The notes beneath the pieces were generated by a model that was not told the DNA's origin, did no database searches, and was given only the letters and a program-made list of their open reading frames with translations. The translations under genes and the position numbers were made by a program. From JBLHKW01 sp047618565 (GTDB lineage Bacteria > Planctomycetota > UBA1135 > GCA-002686595), in contig JBLHKW010000065.1 of the NCBI GenBank assembly GCA_047618565.1, forward strand, positions 1 to 26,094: 26,094 bases of DNA, in the 5' to 3' direction. The stretch's first letter is position 1, and every line of letters starts with the position of its first letter. Of this stretch, positions 13,615-22,047 are shown one piece after another.

Positions 13615-15093
13615 TCAGCGCCCGACGCGTCCATGGATCGACCAACCATCGAAGTGATCGAGCTCTTCGAACGACGCCTTCAGCATCAGATGCATCCGCA
13701 CCGCACGGTTCCTGTGCCTCAGCCCACTCGCTGACGCGGGCAACCCCGCGCGCTTTGGTTCGTGGAAGACACAGTAGTCGATCCCGCGTTCCAGCAAGAA
13801 TGCCTCCAGCAAGCTCCAGCTGCCCTGGCGGGTCACAGAGTGCAGGCTGTAGACAGAGCGGTCTGCCATGTAGACACCGAGCTCGCCGCCGATCCGTACG
13901 CCGATCGACGCGCCGACCGGAACCTGTGCCTCGATGTGTTCGACCACGGACTCGATGCCCAGTGCATGCGCTTCCAGCAGCTCGACATCCGGGATCCACT
14001 GCACGTCGGCCAGGCCCAACCCGACCAGGCCCAGGGCGACGGCCCACGTCGACCTTCGCTTGCCGAGCCCGACGCGGCTGAGGGTCGCGATCGAGGCCTC
14101 GGCCAGCGCCGGCAGTCCGAGCAGGAAGAGTGGGAGCACGAGCCGTCCGTCGTACGCGAAGTAGATCGAGATCACCCCCAGCATCGCCAGGCACAGGAAC
14201 TCGGCTGGCTCGCGGCGCCGCGCGGCAACCAGCACCGTGGACAGTATGACGAGTGCACCGAACCATGCCGCGGGAGCAGATGGACAGCCGCTACCGAGGC
14301 GCGACCCGAGCGTAAGGAAGGTCTTGGACAGTTGCACCGGGACACGCGCGGCGACCTCGATCAGGGGAACGCGATCCGAGCTCGGATCGCGGGCATCACG
14401 ATGGAACATCCCCGCACCATAGGAGTGGATGAACGTCTGTTCCGAGGGGACCTTGAAGTCCGCCTGAACGTTGCGCACCACCCAGGGACTACCGACCAGC
14501 ACCGTACCCAGGATCATCCGGAGCGCCGCGAGGCGCGTGACGCGCTGGCCGCCACTGCGCGCCCTGGCCGCGAGCAGAATCGCCGGCAACAACATCAGAT
14601 TCATGGTCCGCACGAGCGCCGCCAGACCGATCAGCACTCCGAGTAGCAGGCTGCGGCTCGGACCCTGGTTCCGCCAGAATCGCTCGAGCAGCAAGCAGCC
14701 CAGCGCCAGAGCCATGCCGGGCACATCGGACATGATCTGGTTGCAGAGCGAGCGAAAGCCGGGGTTCCTCCAGGCCAGCGCGGAGAGTGCGAGAGCGACA
14801 GGGATGCCCAGCCGTGACCGGGTGTGCACGAAGAGCAAGCCCACGCAGGCAACACCGAGTAGACTCACGAACAGGTTCAGGGCGAACACGTGCGTGCCCA
14901 CGGCCGCCATCAGAGGCGCCAGAAGAAGCGGAAAAACCAGCGGCCTGACGCCGAAGGGCTCACCGAGCAGGGTGATTCCTTGGCCCGCGAGCAGGCTGCG
15001 CGTCACCTCGATGTACATGCAGGCGTCGTGTTCGGGATCGAAGACGTCCTGAACCCACCAGATCAGGCTGACGAGCGCTGTCACGATGAGCAA
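13615..15093 (-). CDS. Integral membrane glycosyltransferase (ArnT/PMT-like, GT-C fold)
   Basis: About 492 residues with roughly ten TM helices in the first 350 and a soluble C-terminal part. The first extracytoplasmic loop has DPEHDACMYIEVTRSLLAG, the acidic catalytic loop of GT-C (GT39/GT83-like) enzymes that transfer sugars from polyprenyl-phosphate donors; GVRPLVFPLLLAPL and a later R-T-M-N-L-M motif are usual in this family. The acceptor could be a lipid, a glycan or a protein. The start is unclear: TTG at 15093 lies inside the first hydrophobic helix, and the frame stays open upstream to a TAA near 15193, with residues that look natural (GRATSFLIL). A CTG at 15156 or another non-ATG start is possible. 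Confidence 0.85.
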   Translation of the reverse strand: MLIVTALVSLIWWVQDVFDPEHDACMYIEVTRSLLAGQGITLLGEPFGVRPLVFPLLLAPLMAAVGTHVFALNLFVSLLGVACVGLLFVHTRSRLGIPVALALSALAWRNPGFRSLCNQIMSDVPGMALALGCLLLERFWRNQGPSRSLLLGVLIGLAALVRTMNLMLLPAILLAARARSGGQRVTRLAALRMILGTVLVGSPWVVRNVQADFKVPSEQTFIHSYGAGMFHRDARDPSSDRVPLIEVAARVPVQLSKTFLTLGSRLGSGCPSAPAAWFGALVILSTVLVAARRREPAEFLCLAMLGVISIYFAYDGRLVLPLFLLGLPALAEASIATLSRVGLGKRRSTWAVALGLVGLGLADVQWIPDVELLEAHALGIESVVEHIEAQVPVGASIGVRIGGELGVYMADRSVYSLHSVTRQGSWSLLEAFLLERGIDYCVFHEPKRAGLPASASGLRHRNRAVRMHLMLKASFEELDHFDGWSIHGRVGR

Positions 15094-15287
15094 GATCAGG
15101 AAGCTCGTGGCCCGCCCGTAGCAGGGGCCGGGCTCATCGCGCCTGACGCTGGACAGCCAGCCGGGGACCTCTGGACGCTCCGTCTCCTGACCTTACCAAA
15201 GGATACGCGGACCGCGCGGAACCACATCAGACCCGATCAACGGACCACACCCGCGCTCGACCGCCCCCATCCTGGTATCCTCACGCC

Positions 15288-15761
15288 ATGTTCGACCCCA
15301 AGATGGAGATCCTGTTCACGGTGCTGACGTCGGTCGCCAGCGATGCCGATCCGGACTCGTCAGCCGGCCTTGCTCCGGCCCGGGCGAGTTGGTCCGAGGC
15401 GCAAGCGGCCATGGCTGCCTGCGACGCGGTTGACGAAGACGTCGAGCTGGCTGTCGGCAGTGAGGATGCAGACGCCCTGAGAGCGATCCTCGAGGAGTGG
15501 CTCTCGGGCAAGCGGCACATGCTCGTGCACGACCGCGACGTCCTCAAGCGGGCAATGAAGGCCTTCCGCAAGCGCCTGAAGGTAACCGTGCTCGACGCGG
15601 AGTCCTCCATCGGCGGTGGACCGATGAGCAGCGGCCAGAGGTCCACCATCGTCGCCGTGCGCCCGCCCGACCGCTATCCACGCAGCGTCTGGGATGAGCT
15701 GGTCCGACAGGCACGCCTGGTCGACGCGAGCAAGGGCATGTACGAGTTGCCGCCCGAGTGA
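15288..15761 (+). CDS. Conserved hypothetical protein
   Basis: 157 residues, soluble, no signal peptide. An acidic helical N-terminal half is followed by a basic helix LVHDRDVLKRAMKAFRKRLKV and a distinctive segment with SSIGGGPMSSGQRS, RPPDRYP and MYELP at the end. I recognise this C-terminal pattern from hypothetical proteins annotated in planctomycetes, but know of no function. Basic residues and the glycine loop could suit nucleic acid or phosphate binding; this is conjecture. It stands alone, 66 nt upstream of the ABC-F gene, in the same direction, and may be cotranscribed with it. Confidence 0.8.
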   Translation: MFDPKMEILFTVLTSVASDADPDSSAGLAPARASWSEAQAAMAACDAVDEDVELAVGSEDADALRAILEEWLSGKRHMLVHDRDVLKRAMKAFRKRLKVTVLDAESSIGGGPMSSGQRSTIVAVRPPDRYPRSVWDELVRQARLVDASKGMYELPPE

Positions 15762-15826
15762 CTCGACCGGATTGCGCCGGCTCTGGCCTCGCCAGATCGT
15801 GCTCCCTCGCGTAGTCTCCGCGGCCC

Positions 15827-17467
15827 ATGATTTCCCTCAGCGGCGTATCCATGCACTTCGGTCGCCAGGCCCTCCTGGTGGACGCGTCGTTCCAGCTGAA
15901 TCCGGGTGAGCGGGTCGGCCTGATCGGACCCAACGGTTCGGGCAAGACGACCCTGTTCCGGCTGATCACCTCCGAAGAAACCCCTGACGCTGGTGCGATC
16001 AACGTCCCGAAGAACGTCACGATCGGCTACTTCCGTCAGGATGCCGGCGAGATGAGTGGACGCCCCGTCATCGACGAGGCGATCGGCGGCAGCGGTAACC
16101 TGGGTGAGCTGCACCACGAACTGGCCGAGCTCGAGGCCGCGATGGCGGATCCCGAGCGCGCCGACGAGCTGGACGCCATCCTGGAGCGCTTCGGGGATGT
16201 GCAGGGCGAGTACCAGCAGCTCGGCGGGTACGAGCTGGAAGCCCGCGCGCGCGAGGTGCTGGCGGGGCTGGGATTCTCCGACGAGCAGGTGGTCGGTGAC
16301 GTGGGCGAGCTCTCCGGTGGTTGGCGCATGCGGGTCTCCATCGCCAAGGTCCTGATCGGCAAGCCCGACGTGCTGCTGCTCGATGAGCCGACCAACCACC
16401 TGGATATCGAGTCGATCCTGTGGCTCGAGGAGTTCCTGAAGAGCTCCGAGTCCGCGGTCCTGATGACCTGCCACGACCGCGACTTCATGAACCGCGTCGT
16501 GACACGCCTGGTCGACATCAACGCCGGCGAACTGATCAGCTACCAGGGCAACTACGAGTACTACACGAGCGAGCACGAGACCCGTGCCGCCCAGCAAGCC
16601 GCGGCCTTCACGCGCCAGCAGGCCATGCTCAAGAAGGAGCAACGCTTCATCGAGCGCTTCGAGGCCCACGTGGCCAAGGCCGCCCAGGTCCAGTCGCGCA
16701 TCAAGAAGCTCGACAAGATCGAGAAGCTCGAGCCCCCGAAGACACGGATCCTGGTGCCCTTCGAACTGCGCACGCCGCCCCGTTCGGGCAACGACGTCGC
16801 CACCCTCAAGGGCGTCCACAAGACCTACGGCGACCAGGTCATCTACGACAACTTCGACCTCGAGATCAAGCGCGGCGAACGCTGGTGCGTGATGGGCGTC
16901 AACGGGTCGGGCAAGACGACACTGCTCAAGATGGTCGTCGGCGCGCTCGAGGCCGACGCGGGCCAGGTCAAGCTCGGCGCCAGCCTGAAGCTCGGCTACT
17001 TCGCGCAATCGTCCCTCGAGCTGCTCAATCCCGACTTCACCGTGTACGAGCAGATCGACGACGCCTTTCCGGCGGCCACCACCCCCAGCAAGCGCACGCT
17101 CCTGGGCGCCTTCGACTTCCCCGGCGACGAGATCGACAAGCCCATCCGCGTGCTCTCCGGTGGAGAACGTTCACGCCTGGTCCTGGCGCAGATGCTCTTC
17201 AACCCGCCCAACTTCCTGGTGCTCGACGAGCCGACCAACCACCTGGACCTGGCCACCAAGGAGATCCTCGTGCGCACCCTGAGCAAGTTCGAAGGCACCA
17301 TGCTCTTCGTCTCCCACGACCGCACCTTCCTGCGCGGCCTGGCCAACAAGGTGCTCGACCTCAGTGGCGGCGGCGATGGCGCGAGCAAGACGCCCCTGAT
17401 CTTCCACGGCGACTACCCCGCGTGGGTCGAGCGCACGGGTCACGAAGCGCCGGGTGTGCACCACTGA
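15827..17467 (+). CDS. ABC-F family ATPase (ribosome-associated translation factor type)
   Basis: 546 residues, two ABC domains in one chain and no TM segments. Domain 1: Walker A GPNGSGKT (34-41), signature LSGGW, Walker B VLLLDEPTNHLD. Domain 2: Walker A GVNGSGKT (357-364), signature LSGGE, Walker B LVLDEPTNHLD. Between them is the charged helical linker (about 245-310, KKEQRFIERFEAHVAKAAQVQSRIKKLDKI) typical of ABC-F proteins, which enters the ribosomal P-site tRNA region. It lacks a long C-terminal coiled coil, so it is YbiT/YdiF-like rather than full Uup; a housekeeping translation factor is more likely than an antibiotic-resistance type. No Shine-Dalgarno is seen before the ATG. It runs toward the minus-strand gene that ends 24 nt beyond its stop. 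Confidence 0.93.
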   Translation: MISLSGVSMHFGRQALLVDASFQLNPGERVGLIGPNGSGKTTLFRLITSEETPDAGAINVPKNVTIGYFRQDAGEMSGRPVIDEAIGGSGNLGELHHELAELEAAMADPERADELDAILERFGDVQGEYQQLGGYELEARAREVLAGLGFSDEQVVGDVGELSGGWRMRVSIAKVLIGKPDVLLLDEPTNHLDIESILWLEEFLKSSESAVLMTCHDRDFMNRVVTRLVDINAGELISYQGNYEYYTSEHETRAAQQAAAFTRQQAMLKKEQRFIERFEAHVAKAAQVQSRIKKLDKIEKLEPPKTRILVPFELRTPPRSGNDVATLKGVHKTYGDQVIYDNFDLEIKRGERWCVMGVNGSGKTTLLKMVVGALEADAGQVKLGASLKLGYFAQSSLELLNPDFTVYEQIDDAFPAATTPSKRTLLGAFDFPGDEIDKPIRVLSGGERSRLVLAQMLFNPPNFLVLDEPTNHLDLATKEILVRTLSKFEGTMLFVSHDRTFLRGLANKVLDLSGGGDGASKTPLIFHGDYPAWVERTGHEAPGVHH

Positions 17468-17491
17468 CGGTCGACGTTCGACTCAACCCGA

Positions 17492-19015
17492 TCAACGGTC
17501 GACGAGGCGTAACACGACCCTATCCGGCCCCGGGCGAATGGAAATCAACCCAGAAGCCAACCTGGCCGACAGAACGCGCGCCTTGAGGATCAGCGGTTGG
17601 TCGGGCAGGCCATGGAATGCGAACTCTCCGCGGGCGTCAGCGATTTGCTTACCGACTTCCGGTCCACCTTCGACACGCAGGTCGACCTCGGCTCCGACGC
17701 AGGGTACGCCACGTTCATCCAGGGCGACACCGTGCAGCGAGAGGCCGCGCCGAAGCTCGAGGTCCAGTGACAACCGTGACTCGATCCCCGTCACCTCGAA
17801 GGCCAGCGGGTACGGAGCAAAGCGAGGCTGATCGCCCGCTGGCTGTGGACCCGCGCCCGAGCTACGCGCCACCGCCGTCCAGCGCCCGACCGGTACTCCC
17901 TTGAACAGGAAGGCTCCATCACTGCCGGTGACCGCCAAGGGGTGGCCGTCACGGACCGAGAACGAACCGACCACGCCTTCGAACTGGCCTTCATCCCGCA
18001 ATAGACGGAGCTCGACTCCCGCTGCTGCAGCGCCTGTCTCGTCGACCGCGACCCCGTACACATCTGCTGGCATCCGAGCCACGATAGTCAGGACCCGTCG
18101 CTCCCCGGCAAGGAGCGGCGACGGTATAGCTCCGTGAAACTGCCAGCCAGAACCAAACCCGGGTGCGAGCAACTGCACGCGAACCTCGACAGCTGACGGT
18201 TGCCCATTGAAGCTGGCTCGCCCGAGACGGTCCGTCACTCCGCTCACCGTCCGAAACCCGGTGCGCGCGCCGATAAGCCGGGCGAAGTAGATCAGGCCCA
18301 AGTCCGCGGAATCGTCGTGGGCGACCGCAAGGCGAACGTCGGCTCCTTCGAGAGGATGGCCAGCGGGGTCGACCACCAAGACCTCGAGGTCAGCTGCCAT
18401 CGCAAGTGCCACGTCGTAGGCCCGCTCAGGGGTGGCTGCTGTCAGCTGCTGATTGAAAAACTCCTGCGCGCGCCCGCGGGCAAGCACAACGTAGGACGAC
18501 GAGCCGACTGAACTGGACCTCGCCGAGAGCATGGTCACCGAGGCCAGCTGCAGTGTGACCAGACCGTCCGGACCGGTCACGGCGATTGGCTTCGGATCAG
18601 GAGCCGCCGCCGTGGAGCCCCCGGCTTCCCAGATTTCTGCGCCCGCAAGGGGTCGGCCGTCCTCGGCAGCCAGGATCCGAGCCCAGAAAAACTCTCGCGG
18701 TAGATCGTACGGATAGACACGGGTGTCGGGCTGCTCCTTCACGTCGACCTCGAGGTCTGCAGCCCCTACGGCAGCCTTGGCAAGTTCCTGTCGCATGCGG
18801 GCGGGCACGGCGGCGGCAACGAGCATCGGGACCGGTGCAACGTCTTGATCCTGGACCTGCGGTCCATCGACGGACAGCGCGGCCCCCGCGGCAGTGATCA
18901 CAGACTCCCGATCAGCCCCACGCGCCATGAAGAACAGGGTAATCAGCCCCAGGAAAGCCACCGCCACGAAGCCCCACATCCATGAACTGCGGGATCTGTT
19001 TCGAATCAGTGACAT
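17492..19015 (-). CDS. Membrane-anchored protein with carboxypeptidase-regulatory-like domains
   Basis: 507 residues from the ATG at 19015. A basic N-terminus (MSLIRNRSRSSWM) and a TM helix (WGFVAVAFLGLITLFFMA) anchor it, leaving a large extracytoplasmic part. Repeated beta-sandwich units are visible with the pattern DxxGxPLxGAxV ... TDxxGxxxFxGxP: ILAAEDGRPLAGAEI, VVDPAGHPLEGADV, AVDETGAAAAGVEL and ALDERGVPCVGAEV. These match CarboxypepD_reg/SdrD-like domains. This architecture is frequent in planctomycetes; the function is unknown, probably surface adhesion or scaffolding. Other in-frame ATGs at 19063 and 19042 would add residues before the basic/TM start and are less likely. Confidence 0.85.
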   Translation of the reverse strand: MSLIRNRSRSSWMWGFVAVAFLGLITLFFMARGADRESVITAAGAALSVDGPQVQDQDVAPVPMLVAAAVPARMRQELAKAAVGAADLEVDVKEQPDTRVYPYDLPREFFWARILAAEDGRPLAGAEIWEAGGSTAAAPDPKPIAVTGPDGLVTLQLASVTMLSARSSSVGSSSYVVLARGRAQEFFNQQLTAATPERAYDVALAMAADLEVLVVDPAGHPLEGADVRLAVAHDDSADLGLIYFARLIGARTGFRTVSGVTDRLGRASFNGQPSAVEVRVQLLAPGFGSGWQFHGAIPSPLLAGERRVLTIVARMPADVYGVAVDETGAAAAGVELRLLRDEGQFEGVVGSFSVRDGHPLAVTGSDGAFLFKGVPVGRWTAVARSSGAGPQPAGDQPRFAPYPLAFEVTGIESRLSLDLELRRGLSLHGVALDERGVPCVGAEVDLRVEGGPEVGKQIADARGEFAFHGLPDQPLILKARVLSARLASGLISIRPGPDRVVLRLVDR

Positions 19016-19214
19016 CACCGTAAGCCCACTCTCAAGGCCCATTCCCCCCTCGATCCTGGGCATGCGCTATCGTACCTGTCTGGCCACGCGCGCCTCCAAG
19101 GTGAGTCGGCCATCCGCCACTGCCAAAACTTAATCCACTCGCATGTCCAGTCGAAGCGCTTCGGATCATGACCAGATAGTCGCAGGATCCCACCCAAGAC
19201 CCCAGACCCGGACC

Positions 19215-21710
19215 ATGACCATGTCGCGCCCCGCTCAACTGTCCCGCCTGTTGCTCGCCGGCCTGGTCCTCGTTTGCGGTCAGGCACGGGTGCATGCCCA
19301 GGGCGCCAGCAGCACCGGGGACGAGTTCATCCTCTCTTACTTGCCCAACCTCGCTGGAGGGCTGCCGACGCTCGAGCTGATGCTCAACTGCGATGTCGCG
19401 ACCTCGGTGACGGTGGAGTATCCGGTTCTCGCGCCCACCTTCGTGACGACGGTCGCAGTCGTCCCGGGGACCACGACCCTGGTGGTGGTCCCGAACACGG
19501 CCTCGTCGAGCTGGGTTGTGGACACGGTCACGAACAACTCGGTACGCCTCTTCGCGGCGCTGCCCTTCAACGTGCTGATGGCCAATCGCAAGGGGGCGAC
19601 CAGCGACGGAGCTCTGGGGCTGCCGGTCGACGGCCTGGGCCTCGAGTACTTTGCCGCGGATTATGATCCGCCCGCGCCTAACCCTGGCGGGCAGATAGCC
19701 ATCGTCGCAACCGTCGATGGAACGACGGTGACGATCACACCGAGCGTGCCCCTGGACGGTGGACACGCCACCGGCGTGCCCTTCAATGTCTCGCTCAACC
19801 GCGGCGAGGCCTACTTCGGAATGACCGTGCCCGGGGCGACGGTCGGCTTGACGGGTACTCACATCGTCGCCGACCAGCGGATCTCCGTCAGCAACGGGTC
19901 CTACTGCCCGAACGTGCCCACCACCATCTCGGCCTGCGACCACATCTTCGAGGTTGCGGTACCGGTCGAGGCATGGAGCGACTCGTATCTCGCGGCCAAC
20001 GTCCTGGTGCGGCCGGATGGCACGATCTATCGCGTGCTTGCGGCCACCAACGCAACGGTGGTGAACCTCGACGGCGTTCCCGTGGCTGGCTCGCCCATCA
20101 ACGCGGGTGAATTCATCGAGATCGGGCCGTTGCCCGGCGATCACGTCGTGGATGGCAGCGCGCCCATCATGGTGACCCAGTACATCACCGGCGAGGCGAG
20201 CGCGGGCGCCGGCGGGGTCGGTGACCCGGCCATGTGCAACCTGATCGGCACGGACAAGTTCCAGACGGACCATCGCTTCAGCACCTTCCTTCCGGCCCCG
20301 TGGGACAACCCGATCCTCGTACGCCACTACCTGGCTGTCTTCGCCCTGGACGCCGACGTGGCGACGATAACACTGAACGGTACTCCCATAGGCGCGAGCA
20401 GTTTCTCATCCATCCCGGGTACGGGCTATTCGGTGGCCAAGCTCGACGTGCTGGCAGGCACGTACAGGACGGAATCGGTGTCGGGACATGGAGTGCTCGT
20501 GATCGGCTTCCGGAATGGCCCGGAGGCCTACATGTACCCGGCCGGCACGGCACTCGAACCCGTGGCGGTGATCAGCGATTGCCAGCCCGATGGGCTCGAC
20601 GGCGGAACCTGCTGCGCGCCTGCGCAACCGGTCGTGCCCAAGCCGAAGCCCTTCACCCAGGATTGCCTCGCGATCTGCTGGACGGATTGCGATGTCGAGG
20701 CCACGAGCAACTGCTATGCGAGCTGGACGCTCGGCAGCACCAACCTCGCGCCCTGTGCCATTCGGCGCATGACGCTGCGCGTGTTCGACGCCAGCGCGAC
20801 ACTCAAGTGGCGCGGTCGGTTGAGCGTCCAGTACTCGCGCACCTGGCGCGAGGTCGATGACACGGGCGCAACGATTCAGGTCTGGCGCTACCTGGCGAAC
20901 GGCGACCTCAAGCCGACCGCGTCTGCCGGCACGCCACCATGCCCGGTGCCGCCCTGCGCCGCGGCCTTCAGCGGACGGGTGCGCTTCACGGGTTACCTCG
21001 ACATGGCTCGATCGTGCGATGACCCGACGTTGCCGCCGAACTTCGCCTGGATGCTGAACCACGCCTGCGACGAGTTCGACCACGCGCCCGGCTTCCCGCG
21101 TGCGGGCGGCTTCCACCCGAACCGCAGTTACTCCTTCGTCGGCCCGTCCGCCGGCTTCGTTCCAGCGGCGCTGCAGCCGATCGAGATGGGAGTCAGCGAT
21201 CAGGAGGCTTCACGCCGGGTGAACCTGTTCAGCGGCGTGCCCATGTGCACCTACGAGGAGCCCATCGACCTGACCCTCAACCCGGTCTCCGAATACTGCC
21301 CCGGCAGTCCCGCCCCCGGAGCGGCGCAGTTCGTGCTGTCCGACCTGAGCGTCACCGGTATGTGTGGGACCAGCGCGACGTCCGGTGGCCCGTTCCTGCC
21401 CGGTTTCGTCTCGATGTCCGTCGGAGCATGGACCGACCCGGGCACCTACCCGGGCATCGAGGGGCTGCGCTGGAACACGGGCGGCTACTTCTTCGACGAC
21501 TGCTTCGGCATCGGGCGCGACGACGTCTTCTTCGGAGTGACCACCCTGGCGGGGCACGACGCCTTCACCATCCCGTCGATCGCCGGGACGGCTTCCGAAC
21601 CCTTGCTCCCCACGTTCATCGACCAGTGCAACGCCCTGCGCTCCGGCACGGCGGTCATGAACGTACCCTGGAAGCGCAGCGACCACTTCCTGAACCTGAA
21701 CCTGCCCTGA
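19215..21710 (+). CDS. Secreted protein with IgGFc-binding-like N-terminal domain
   Basis: 831 residues. A signal peptide (LSRLLLAGLVLVCGQARVHA) is cleaved about residue 28. Residues about 35-410 match the IgGFc-binding protein N-terminal domain: FILSYLPN near the start, GGQIAIVATVDGTTVTITPS, YRVLAATNATVVNLDG, INAGEFIEI, and APIMVTQYITGEASAG with GDPAMCNLIG. A beta-rich region with many cysteines (CCAPAQP, CLAICWTDC, CNALRS) follows and has no known family. Despite the family name, immunoglobulin binding is not implied in an environmental bacterium; a cell-surface or matrix adhesion role is more likely. ATG at 19215 and ATG at 19221 are equally possible; ATG at 19143 would precede the signal peptide by 24 residues. 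Confidence 0.87.
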   Translation: MTMSRPAQLSRLLLAGLVLVCGQARVHAQGASSTGDEFILSYLPNLAGGLPTLELMLNCDVATSVTVEYPVLAPTFVTTVAVVPGTTTLVVVPNTASSSWVVDTVTNNSVRLFAALPFNVLMANRKGATSDGALGLPVDGLGLEYFAADYDPPAPNPGGQIAIVATVDGTTVTITPSVPLDGGHATGVPFNVSLNRGEAYFGMTVPGATVGLTGTHIVADQRISVSNGSYCPNVPTTISACDHIFEVAVPVEAWSDSYLAANVLVRPDGTIYRVLAATNATVVNLDGVPVAGSPINAGEFIEIGPLPGDHVVDGSAPIMVTQYITGEASAGAGGVGDPAMCNLIGTDKFQTDHRFSTFLPAPWDNPILVRHYLAVFALDADVATITLNGTPIGASSFSSIPGTGYSVAKLDVLAGTYRTESVSGHGVLVIGFRNGPEAYMYPAGTALEPVAVISDCQPDGLDGGTCCAPAQPVVPKPKPFTQDCLAICWTDCDVEATSNCYASWTLGSTNLAPCAIRRMTLRVFDASATLKWRGRLSVQYSRTWREVDDTGATIQVWRYLANGDLKPTASAGTPPCPVPPCAAAFSGRVRFTGYLDMARSCDDPTLPPNFAWMLNHACDEFDHAPGFPRAGGFHPNRSYSFVGPSAGFVPAALQPIEMGVSDQEASRRVNLFSGVPMCTYEEPIDLTLNPVSEYCPGSPAPGAAQFVLSDLSVTGMCGTSATSGGPFLPGFVSMSVGAWTDPGTYPGIEGLRWNTGGYFFDDCFGIGRDDVFFGVTTLAGHDAFTIPSIAGTASEPLLPTFIDQCNALRSGTAVMNVPWKRSDHFLNLNLP

Positions 21711-21791
21711 GACGCCGCGGAAAGGCGCACACCCATCAAAAAGTCCGGAGTTACCTGCTCCTGGGCCCGGAATGGGTCCGATCAGCACCCC

Positions 21792-22010
21792 ATGGACATG
21801 TCGATGGGTTCCCTGTTCGCCTCGCTCGTGATCAGCAGCGTGGGCTTCGGCGTCTTCACCTACGGCAAGAAGCAGGTCCGCACGCCCCAGATCTTCGTGG
21901 GCGTCGTGCTGATGGTCTTTCCCTACTTCGTCAGCGGGCCGCTGGCGATGTGCGCTGTCGCGGCTGGCCTGCTCGCGGCCCTGTTCGTCGCCACCCGCTA
22001 CGGAATGTAG
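21792..22010 (+). CDS. Small membrane protein (family loosely annotated 'amino acid transport protein')
   Basis: 72 residues, almost entirely hydrophobic with about three short membrane segments. The pattern LFASLVISSVGFGVFTYGKKQ ... IFVGVVLMVFPYFVSGPLAM is that of a widespread small membrane protein with the GFGxFxYGKKQ and MVFPYF signatures. The transport annotation seen in databases is not well supported; I would treat the function as unknown. ATGs at 21792, 21798 and 21804 are all usable. It starts 81 nt after the IgGFc-like gene and ends 37 nt before the convergent VCBS gene stop. Confidence 0.75.
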   Translation: MDMSMGSLFASLVISSVGFGVFTYGKKQVRTPQIFVGVVLMVFPYFVSGPLAMCAVAAGLLAALFVATRYGM

Positions 22011-22047
22011 CGACCCCAGCTTCCCGGGAGCGCTACATCCGTGCGGC

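Noticed and set aside
19032..20327. 431-codon minus-strand ORF
   Set aside because: Antisense to the IgGFc-like gene, His/Arg/Gly-rich without domains, a high-GC shadow.
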